The notes below the pieces were generated by a model. It did not search any database and had not been told where the DNA came from. It worked only from the letters and a program-made list of their open reading frames with translations. DNA of 64,000 bases from Rubrivirga litoralis (lineage in GTDB: Bacteria > Bacteroidota > Rhodothermia > Rhodothermales > Rubricoccaceae). Numbering within the stretch: the stretch's first letter is position 1; every line of letters starts with the position of its first letter. Position numbers and translations under genes: made by a program. Of the stretch, positions 57,862-64,000 are shown piece by piece. Where the stretch lies: contig NZ_JAVRHT010000021.1 of NCBI RefSeq assembly GCF_031846415.1, positions 5,579 to 69,578 of the forward strand. The letters run 5' to 3'.

Positions 57862-59115
57862 ATGCGTAGCTGGTATAAAAACCTCGATTGGGTCTCGCTC
57901 GCGCTGTGGGCGGCGCTGGCCTCGATCGGGCTCGTCGCGATCTACAGCGCGACGCACGGGCCGGCCAAGGAGTTCTTGCTCGAGTCGGTCCAGCAGAACT
58001 TCAACCGGCAGCTCCAGTGGGTCGGCATCTCGGCTGCGTTCCTGGGCATCATCCTGCTCCTCCCCGCCCGGTTTATCGTGCGGATGGCGCCCGTGGCCTA
58101 CGCCTTCTGCATCGGGCTGCTCGTGGCCGCGCTCGTGTTCGGGCGCGTGATCAACGGGGCGCAGAGCTGGCTCCAGATCGGGCCGGTCTCGCTCCAGGTG
58201 GCCGAGATCGCCAAGGTGGGGACCGTCCTCGCGGTCACGGCGCTCCTGTCGCGGAAGGAGGCCCGGCGCGGGAGCATCCCCTACCTCATCGGCGCCGTCG
58301 TGCTCATCCTGATCCCGGCCGTGCTCGTCGTGATGCAGAACGACACCGGGACCGGCCTCGTGTTCCTGGCGCTCATCCCGGTCATGATGTTCTGGAGCGG
58401 GGTGGTCCCGCTGACGTGGATGGCGATGCTCGCGGCCCCGGTCGTGGCTGTCTACCTCGTCATCGTCAACCCGACCTACGCCGCCCTCTTCGTGGCCCTC
58501 GCGGCGGCGGGGATGGTGCTGTGGACGCGGTCGCGGGCGATGGGCGCGCTCATGGTGGCCGTCGCGGGCGGGGTGGCGATCGCGGCCTACGTAGGTCTGT
58601 TCCAGATCCTTGAGCCGCACCAGGTCGACCGGCTCGTGGCCTTCGACGACCCGGAAGCGTTCCGCTACGGGGCCGGCTTCCACGTGATCCAGGCCAAGGC
58701 CGCGATCGGGTCGGGCGGCCTCTTGGGCAAGGGGTTCACGAACGGGACGCAGACGCAGCTGGCTTACATCCCCGAAAACTCGACCGACTTCGTCTACACG
58801 ATCATCGGCGAGGAGTTCGGGTTCGTGGGCGCCATGCTGGTGCTGGTCCTGTTCGCCTTCCTGCTGATCCGGCTGGCGGGGCTGGGCGTGCAGGCCGGGT
58901 TCGCGCTGCCGCGCCTGTTCATCGCCGGCGTGACGGGGATCTTCCTCGTCCACATCCTGATCAACGTCGGCATGACGATCGGACTCATGCCGGTCATCGG
59001 TATCCCGCTCCCGTTCATCTCGTACGGCGGCTCGGCGCTCCTGGCGAACACGACCATGCTGGCGATCGCGCTCAACCTGCACGCGCGCCGCGACGAGTTC
59101 GCGGTGTACTCCTAA
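57862..59115 (+). CDS. rodA: Peptidoglycan glycosyltransferase RodA (SEDS family)
   Basis: 417 residues with ten membrane segments. SEDS motifs are GAQSWLQIGPVSLQVAEIAK, VVMQNDTGTGLVFLALIP and the C-terminal PFISYGGSALLANTTMLAIA, together with AAIGSGGLLGKGFTNGTQTQ and PENSTDFVYTIIGEEFGFVG. It polymerises lipid II in rod-complex wall synthesis. It forms a unit with mrdA. Confidence 0.96.
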   Translation: MRSWYKNLDWVSLALWAALASIGLVAIYSATHGPAKEFLLESVQQNFNRQLQWVGISAAFLGIILLLPARFIVRMAPVAYAFCIGLLVAALVFGRVINGAQSWLQIGPVSLQVAEIAKVGTVLAVTALLSRKEARRGSIPYLIGAVVLILIPAVLVVMQNDTGTGLVFLALIPVMMFWSGVVPLTWMAMLAAPVVAVYLVIVNPTYAALFVALAAAGMVLWTRSRAMGALMVAVAGGVAIAAYVGLFQILEPHQVDRLVAFDDPEAFRYGAGFHVIQAKAAIGSGGLLGKGFTNGTQTQLAYIPENSTDFVYTIIGEEFGFVGAMLVLVLFAFLLIRLAGLGVQAGFALPRLFIAGVTGIFLVHILINVGMTIGLMPVIGIPLPFISYGGSALLANTTMLAIALNLHARRDEFAVYS

Positions 59116-59149
59116 CCGCCCCGCCCTGCCCGCAGCGAGGGCGGGGCGG
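59116..59149. terminator. 12-bp bidirectional hairpin filling the whole gap
   Basis: CCGCCCCGCCCT (59116-59127) pairs with AGGGCGGGGCGG (59138-59149) over a 10-nt loop. It starts the base after the rodA TAA and ends the base before the TAG of the convergent DUF3298 gene: the gap is the hairpin and nothing else. Confidence 0.65.
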
Positions 59150-59983
59150 CTACCGCTCGGCCAGGCGCCGGACCGCCCCGCCCGGCGGGGCGAACGGGAC
59201 GAGCGCCCCGTACGGCACGCCCACGTCGAAGGCGCCGGCCACGTGCGGCGCGAGCTGGTACGGCGGGACGTGGACGCGGAGCGAGTCGGCCCCGAGCGTG
59301 AACGCGAGGCGGCCCTCGCGGATGGGGCCGAGCCCCTCGGAAAAGAACCCGTTATGGGCGCGGACCGAGTCGACCGTCGTTTCGAGGCCGCGGGCGAGGC
59401 GCGTCACGACGGCGCGCTCGACGTAGGCGGCGAGCGTGTCGCCGGCCGGCGCGTTCGAGGCGAACAGGTCCGCAAAGAGGACCGGCCGGCCGGTCGTGAG
59501 GTCGAAGGTGAGCGGCTGGAAGAACGTGTTGCCGTGCGCCCCGCCCGTGAAGGCGTAGACGTCGACGAGGGCGCTGAACAGGTCGTCGGTCACGAGCACG
59601 CGGTCGTAGCCGCCCGTGACGTCGACCACGTAGGCCGGCGAGACCTCGCCTGGGGGCGGGGCGGAGTCGGGGCGGAAGGCGTCGGCGAGGGCCTCGACCG
59701 AGTCGCGGACGGCCGCGTTCACGGCTCGGACTGTGGGCGGCACGGGCTCACCGGCCGCCCCGGTCAGCTGCGGGTACCCGATGCGGACCGTGTACCGAAG
59801 CGCGGGCTCACCGCGCAGCACGGAGTCGGCGCGGACCGAGAGCGACGGCCTGTGACGGACAACCGGGCCCGACGGGTCGGCCCCACACGCGGCGAGCGCC
59901 CCGGCCCAGACCGACGCCGCCAGCAGGGCGAGGGCGGGGCGGAAAAGGGCCGCGGCGCGGGGGCGGGGCGGAGGCTGCGGCAT
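59150..59983 (-). CDS. DUF3298/DUF4163-type lipoprotein (RsiV-like domain)
   Basis: 277 residues. The signal peptide ends ASVWAGALAAC (Cys33). The mature part has the DUF4163 pattern (LRYTVRIGYPQLTGAAGEPV) and the DUF3298 signature VYAFTGGAHGNTFFQPLTFD with LTTGRPVLFADLFA. RsiV-like proteins bind lysozyme in Firmicutes; here the function is unknown. It is divergent from argS. Confidence 0.85.
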   Translation of the reverse strand: MPQPPPRPRAAALFRPALALLAASVWAGALAACGADPSGPVVRHRPSLSVRADSVLRGEPALRYTVRIGYPQLTGAAGEPVPPTVRAVNAAVRDSVEALADAFRPDSAPPPGEVSPAYVVDVTGGYDRVLVTDDLFSALVDVYAFTGGAHGNTFFQPLTFDLTTGRPVLFADLFASNAPAGDTLAAYVERAVVTRLARGLETTVDSVRAHNGFFSEGLGPIREGRLAFTLGADSLRVHVPPYQLAPHVAGAFDVGVPYGALVPFAPPGGAVRRLAER

Positions 59984-60039
59984 GGGTGAAGACGGGGCGG
60001 ACCGGGAGGCGGAGCGGGGTGGCCCCGAAACGCCCCGGT

Positions 60040-60047
60040 TAGCTTGA
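60040..60047 (+). promoter_or_regulatory. TAGCTTGA box upstream of argS
   Basis: TAGCTTGA, preceded by GCGGGGTGGCCCCG and CGCCCCGG, 83 nt before the argS ATG. Confidence 0.4.
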
Positions 60048-60130
60048 GCGGTCCCCGCCCCGCCCGTCGGGCCTGCCCACGGTGGGTGGGCTCGCTCGCC
60101 CCACCCCGCCCCGCCCTCTGGGCCTGTCCG

Positions 60131-61852
60131 ATGGAGAGCCACCTCGCCGAGAGCGTCCGCGCCGCGCTCGCCCAGCTTCCCGACCTGCCCGACGGCTTCG
60201 ACGCCGGGGCGGTCGAGGTCGAGTTCCAGACGCCGAACGACGCCTCGCACGGCGACCTCGCCACGAACGTGGCCCTCCAGCTGGCCCGGCCGCTGAAGCG
60301 CGCGCCGCGCCAGATCGCCGAGGGCATCGTCGCGCACTGGACGCCGGACCCCGCCCGCGTCGAGGCCGTCGAGGTGGCCGGGCCGGGCTTTATCAACGTC
60401 CGCTTTGCGAGCGCGCACCTGGCCGAGGGGCTCGCCCAGATCCTCGACGCCGGCGCCGACTGGGGGCGGACCGACACTCACGCGGACGAGACGGCGCTCG
60501 TCGAGTACGTCTCGGCCAACCCGACCGGCCCGCTGACGGTCGGCCACGGGCGGAACGCGGTCCTGGGCGACACGCTCGCCAACCTCCTCGCATGGACGGG
60601 CTACGGCGTCACACGCGAGTACTACTTCAACGACGCCGGCCGCCAGATGCGGGTGCTGGGCGAGAGCGTCCGCGCGCGGTACCAAGCCGCCGTCCGGCCG
60701 GACACGCCGACGAAGGAGATCGAGGGCGGGGTGGTCGTCCCCGAGTCGTTCCCCGAGGACGGCTACCGCGGCGCGTACATCACGGACATCGCACGGGCGC
60801 TGGCCGACGGTCACGGCGACGCCCTTTTGGATGCCCCGGACGAGGCGCCGTTTACGGCGGCGGCGCGCGACGCCATCTTCGCCGAGATCGAGGCCACGCT
60901 CGCCCGGCTCGGCGTGCGCATGGACGAGCAGTTCAACGAGCGCACGCTCTACGAGAGCGGGGCGGTGTGGGAGGTCGTGGACCGCCTCAAAGAGGCCGGC
61001 CTCGCCTACGAGCGCGACGGCGCCACGTGGTTCAAGACGAGCGCGCTGGGCAAAACCGAGGTGACGCGCGAGGGCGGGGAGGAGGGCAAGGACGTCGTGC
61101 TCGTCAAGTCGTCGGGCGAGCCCACGTACCGGCTCCCGGACATCGCGTACCACCTGGACAAGCTGGGCCGCGGGTTCAGCCTCGTGCTCGACGTGTTCGG
61201 CGCCGACCACATCGCGACCTACCCCGACGTCGTCCGCGGCGTCGAGGCGCTGGGCGCCGACGCGGGGAAGATCGACGTGGTCGTCTACCAGTTCGTCACG
61301 CTGGTCCGCGGCGGCGAGCCGGTCAAGATGTCGACGCGCAAGGCCAACTACGTCACGCTCGACGAGCTGATGGACGAGGTCGGGGCCGACGTGGTCCGGT
61401 TCTTTTTCCTCATGCGGAGCCCGAACACGCACCTGGACTTCGACCTGGACCTGGCCAAGGAGGCGAGCGACAAGAACCCCGTGTTCTACCTCCAGTACGC
61501 CCACGCGCGCATCGCGTCGATCGAGCGGAAGGCCGAGGAGACCGGGCTCGTCGCCGAGGGCGGGGCGGACCTCGGGCTCCTCACGCACGCGTCGGAAGAG
61601 GCGCTGGTCAAGACGCTCCTCCAGTTCCCCGACGAGGTCCGCGCGGCGGCCGAGGCGCGGGCGCCGCACCGGCTGGCGTCGGTGTACCTCCGCGACGTGG
61701 CGACGGCGTTCAACGCGTTCTACCGCGACTGCCGGATCGTGGGCGAGGCGCCGGACCTCGCGGCGGCCCGGCTCTCGCTCGCGCGCGCGGCGCGGACGAC
61801 GCTCGCGAACGGGCTCGCCGTGCTCGGCATCTCGGCGCCGGACCGGATGTAG
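60131..61852 (+). CDS. argS: Arginine--tRNA ligase
   Basis: 573 residues, class I synthetase. The N-terminal tRNA D-loop domain has FQTPNDASHGDLATNVALQL. The HIGH-like motif is ANPTGPLTVGHGRNAVLGDT and the KMSKS-like loop is VKMSTRKANYVTLDEL (about 398). FFFLMRSPNTHLDFDLDLAK and the DALR domain follow. The ATG at 60131 (MESHLAESVRAALAQL) is preferred; an upstream start at 60044 would add a GC-box-encoded leader. Confidence 0.96.
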   Translation: MESHLAESVRAALAQLPDLPDGFDAGAVEVEFQTPNDASHGDLATNVALQLARPLKRAPRQIAEGIVAHWTPDPARVEAVEVAGPGFINVRFASAHLAEGLAQILDAGADWGRTDTHADETALVEYVSANPTGPLTVGHGRNAVLGDTLANLLAWTGYGVTREYYFNDAGRQMRVLGESVRARYQAAVRPDTPTKEIEGGVVVPESFPEDGYRGAYITDIARALADGHGDALLDAPDEAPFTAAARDAIFAEIEATLARLGVRMDEQFNERTLYESGAVWEVVDRLKEAGLAYERDGATWFKTSALGKTEVTREGGEEGKDVVLVKSSGEPTYRLPDIAYHLDKLGRGFSLVLDVFGADHIATYPDVVRGVEALGADAGKIDVVVYQFVTLVRGGEPVKMSTRKANYVTLDELMDEVGADVVRFFFLMRSPNTHLDFDLDLAKEASDKNPVFYLQYAHARIASIERKAEETGLVAEGGADLGLLTHASEEALVKTLLQFPDEVRAAAEARAPHRLASVYLRDVATAFNAFYRDCRIVGEAPDLAAARLSLARAARTTLANGLAVLGISAPDRM

Positions 61853-61972
61853 GGGCGGGGCGGGCCGCGCTCCACCCCGCCCGCGCTTCCTCCCGCTCGT
61901 GCCGCCCCGCCCGCGCTCCCCCCGTCCGTGCGCCCATCGCAGAGGCTCCGCCTCCGCTCCGAAGCGCTCGGA

Positions 61973-62035
61973 CTGTCCCCCTCACGCGTGAGGGGGACAG
62001 CTTTGCTCCCCTGAGCGCAGCGATGGGAGCAAAGC
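61973..62035. repeat. Two adjoining palindromes between argS and the DUF4870 gene
   Basis: A perfect 28-bp palindrome occupies 61973-62000 (half-site CTGTCCCCCTCACG). It is followed by an 11-bp stem, GCTTTGCTCCC (62000-62010) with GGGAGCAAAGC (62025-62035), whose loop holds a smaller CTG/CAG stem. The rest of the 282-nt gap is GC-boxes. Confidence 0.7.
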
Positions 62036-62134
62036 GGGGGGAGTGTGTGCCGTGCCCGCCCCGCCCGCAACACGGGGGCGGGGCGGCCGTACCGCGCAGG
62101 ACCACCCCGCCCTTTGGGACCGCCCCGACCGACC

Positions 62135-62542
62135 ATGGAACCCCGCACGATCAAGACCGGCCCCTACGACTCCGATTTCGACGGCGACGGCCTGCTGTCG
62201 CCGACCAAGGACGAGCGGATGTGGGCGATGGTCGCCCACCTCTCGGCGTTCGCCACGTTCGTGCTCCCGTCGTTCGGGCAGATCGTCGGCCCGCTCGTCG
62301 TCTGGCTCGTCAAGCGCGACAGCTCGGCGTTCGTGGCCGACCAAGCGAAGGAGGCCCTCAACTTCCAGATCACGATCACGCTCGCGTTCGTCGCCGCTGG
62401 CATCCTGGCCTTCGTCCTCATCGGTATCCCGATGCTCGTCGTGCTCGGGCTCGCGTGGCTCGTGCTGACGGTTGTGGGCGGCGTGCGCGCGAACGAAGGC
62501 GTGCGGTACCGCTACCCGCTCACGGTCCGCTTCGTGAAGTAG
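62135..62542 (+). CDS. DUF4870-family membrane protein
   Basis: 135 residues with three membrane helices. MWAMVAHLSAFATFVLPSFG, WLVKRDSSAFVADQAKEALN (the conserved DxQAKEALNFQ) and VGGVRANEGVRYRYPLTVRF are characteristic of DUF4870. The family has no firm function. A polar N-terminus (TIKTGPYDSDFDGDGL) precedes the first helix. Confidence 0.9.
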   Translation: MEPRTIKTGPYDSDFDGDGLLSPTKDERMWAMVAHLSAFATFVLPSFGQIVGPLVVWLVKRDSSAFVADQAKEALNFQITITLAFVAAGILAFVLIGIPMLVVLGLAWLVLTVVGGVRANEGVRYRYPLTVRFVK

Positions 62543-62595
62543 AACGCGGGCGGGGTGGAGCGCGTTGGTCGGGCTGTCCTGCCCCCGCCCCGCCC

Positions 62596-63762
62596 GTGCT
62601 CGTCTCCGACCTCCCCACGCCCGCGCTCCTCGTCGACCGCGCCCGGCTCCACGCCAACCTCGACGCGGCGCAGGCCCGGGCCGACGCGCTCGGGGTCGCG
62701 CTCCGGCCCCACGCCAAGACGCACAAGAGCCCGGACCTCGCGCGACTCCAGGCCGAGCGCGGCGCGCGCGGGCTGACCGTCGCGACGACCGACGAGGCCG
62801 AGGCGTTCGCGGCGGCCGGGTTCGACGACATCCGCGTGGCGACGCCCGTCGTGAGCGCCGGCAAGCTGGCCCGGCTCGCGCGGCTCCAGGGCGAGGGCGT
62901 TCGCGTCTCGTTCACGGTCGACAGCGCGGCCGGCGTGGCCCGCGCGAGCCGCGCGTTCTCCGAGGCGGGGCAGACGGCCGAGGTGCTCATCGAGGTCGAC
63001 TCCGGCCACGGCCGGTGCGGCGTCGAGTGGGACGACCGCCCCGCCCTCGCCCAGCTCGGCGCCGTCGCGGGCGGGGCGGAGGCCGTCCAACTCGTCGGCG
63101 TGCTCACGCACGGCGGCATGTCGTACGACGGGCCGCGCGCGGGCGAGACGGCCGACGACGCGCTCCAGCACGCGGCCGACGCCGAGCGCGACCGCGTGCT
63201 CGCGGCGGCCGAGGCGCTCGTCGAGGCGGGCTGGCTGGACGCCGCGACGGCCGAGGTCTCGATCGGCTCGACGCCCGCGTTCGGCCGGTTCCGGCCCGCC
63301 GAGGGCGGGGGGCGGGGCGGGCTCCGTGTGACCGAGGCGCGGCCCGGCACCTACGTGTTCTACGACGCCGGCCAGGTCGCGCTGGGCGCCGCGCGGCTCC
63401 AGGACTGCGCCCTCCTCTGCGTCGGGACCACGCTTTCGGTCCGCCGCGACGACGACGGGACGGAGCGGACGATCACCGACGCGGGCAAAAAGGTCCTGAC
63501 CAGCGACGGCGGGGCAGGGCTCGCCGGCTTCGGGACCGTCCTCTACAGCCCGCGCACGATGATCGCGCACCCCCACGCCCGCGTCACGACGCTCAGCGAG
63601 GAGCACGGGTTCGTCGACACGCCGGGCGGGGCGATCTGGGAGGTCGGCGACCCCGTGTTCGTCGTGCCCAACCACGCCTGCGTCGCCGTCGCCACGCGGC
63701 GCGAGCTGTTCGTGGTCGACGGCGACGAGGTGGTGGAGAGCTGGGAGACCGTCGCGCGCTAG
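62596..63762 (+). CDS. D-threonine aldolase-like PLP enzyme (alanine-racemase fold)
   Basis: 388 residues from a GTG. VLVSDLPTPALLVDRARLHA is the typical start and the PLP Lys is Lys41 in ALRPHAKTHKSPDLARLQ. VLIEVDSGHGRCGVEWDD, VLTHGGMSYDG and the metal-ligand end VFVVPNHACVAVATRRELFV (His360, Cys362) fit the D-threonine aldolase / D-serine dehydratase group. The split between these activities cannot be made from sequence alone. Confidence 0.9.
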   Translation: MLVSDLPTPALLVDRARLHANLDAAQARADALGVALRPHAKTHKSPDLARLQAERGARGLTVATTDEAEAFAAAGFDDIRVATPVVSAGKLARLARLQGEGVRVSFTVDSAAGVARASRAFSEAGQTAEVLIEVDSGHGRCGVEWDDRPALAQLGAVAGGAEAVQLVGVLTHGGMSYDGPRAGETADDALQHAADAERDRVLAAAEALVEAGWLDAATAEVSIGSTPAFGRFRPAEGGGRGGLRVTEARPGTYVFYDAGQVALGAARLQDCALLCVGTTLSVRRDDDGTERTITDAGKKVLTSDGGAGLAGFGTVLYSPRTMIAHPHARVTTLSEEHGFVDTPGGAIWEVGDPVFVVPNHACVAVATRRELFVVDGDEVVESWETVAR

Positions 63763-63847
63763 CCGCCCCGCCCACGGGATGGGGGATGGGGATCGCGCGG
63801 GCGGGGTGGCGCCCGTTTTGTTCCGCCCCGCCCGACAGCAGGCACCC

Positions 63848-63871
63848 GTAGGGACACGACTCGTCGTGTCC
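63848..63871 (+). repeat. Dispersed stem-loop, class B
   Basis: GTAGG then arms GGACACGA and TCGTGTCC with a 4-nt loop; the flank GGCACCCGTAG is the same as at 21250. Confidence 0.7.
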
Positions 63872-63942
63872 AGGGCAGGCGGGGCGGTTTTTAGACGCCG
63901 CCGCCCCGCCCGGTGCCGCCCCGCCCGCACGTCGCGCCCCAA

Positions 63943-63968
63943 CGGCGTTGCGTGCAACGCCGCTACGG
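63943..63968 (+). repeat. Dispersed stem-loop, class D
   Basis: Arms CGGCGTTGC and GCAACGCCG with a 2-nt loop, followed by CTACGG. Compared with 27738 one C-G pair has become G-C. Confidence 0.7.
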
Positions 63969-64000
63969 CGACCGCCCCGCCCGTGCGTGGGCGGGGTGGT

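Larger units (their letters stand above)
63763..64000 (+). other. Repeat-rich end of window
   Basis: No gene is supported in the final 238 nt. It contains GC-boxes, a class B stem-loop at 63848-63871 and a class D stem-loop at 63943-63968. Confidence 0.65.

Noticed and set aside
60082..62595. A single 1226-codon open frame leading into the D-threonine aldolase-like gene
   Set aside because: Most of it is an alternative frame of argS and the DUF4870 gene; the family match begins at 62596.

Overview
This window is a chromosomal segment of a very GC-rich bacterium. The evidence points to the Rhodothermota/Bacteroidota side of the tree, with Rubricoccaceae-like organisms (Rubrivirga, Rubricoccus) as the best guess. 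Supporting signs are: secY is followed directly by map with no adk between; uS14 and bL36 are of Bacteroidota type; many genes have a Bacteroidota-like TANNTT promoter box and no clear Shine-Dalgarno site; and there is a PorV/PorQ-like barrel next to a secreted protein ending in a FlgD-like domain. The assignment is an inference from gene content.

Positions 1-12097 hold the spc and alpha ribosomal operons in the usual order: tail of a ribosomal protein (probably uL16), rpmC, rpsQ, rplN, rplX, rplE, rpsN, rpsH, rplF, rplR, rpsE, rpmD, rplO, secY, map, infA, rpmJ, rpsM, rpsK, rpsD, rpoA, rplQ. Gaps between these genes are unusually long (often 50-200 nt) and filled with phased repeats. A terminator-like hairpin follows rplQ.

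Positions 12557-24719 hold housekeeping genes: bifunctional (p)ppGpp synthase/hydrolase, HU, RuvX, peptide deformylase, a small acidic protein, an SDR and a ZIP transporter, birA with an NAD-epimerase, a lipoprotein, an inositol monophosphatase, a response regulator and fabI. Positions 24716-32561 carry envelope functions: a TIMP/netrin-like secreted protein, a DoxX-like protein, an M1 peptidase lipoprotein, a HAD phosphatase, an L,D-transpeptidase, two NfeD proteins and a TonB-C-like lipoprotein. Positions 32861-42000 hold a RuvC-fold protein, era, pdxJ, a pseudopilin-like/PilM-like pair, rsmD, coaD, an outer-membrane protein, an aminotransferase and an M50 protease. Positions 42550-46069 are a tightly overlapping export cluster. 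The remainder holds a CPBP protease, a GH3 lipoprotein, an OM protein, a nitroreductase, pyrD, a giant MA-peptidase/propeller/barrel protein, mrdA-rodA, a DUF3298 lipoprotein, argS, a DUF4870 protein and a D-threonine-aldolase-like enzyme.

The most unusual content is the non-coding DNA. (1) An 11-mer, GGGCGGGGCGG or its complement (with a T variant), occurs in almost every gap and inside many genes. It forms terminator-like hairpins when inverted, and sits 2-3 nt before a TANNTT promoter box in several places. (2) Many gaps carry repeats phased at exactly 7 nt, often as two facing arms that complement each other, one at each end of the gap. Some are perfect tandem heptamers ending within a few bases of a start or stop codon, and one lies in frame inside pyrD. 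(3) Small dispersed stem-loops, several abutting CTACG, show paired base changes that keep the stem. I found no tRNA, rRNA, CRISPR or transposase gene.
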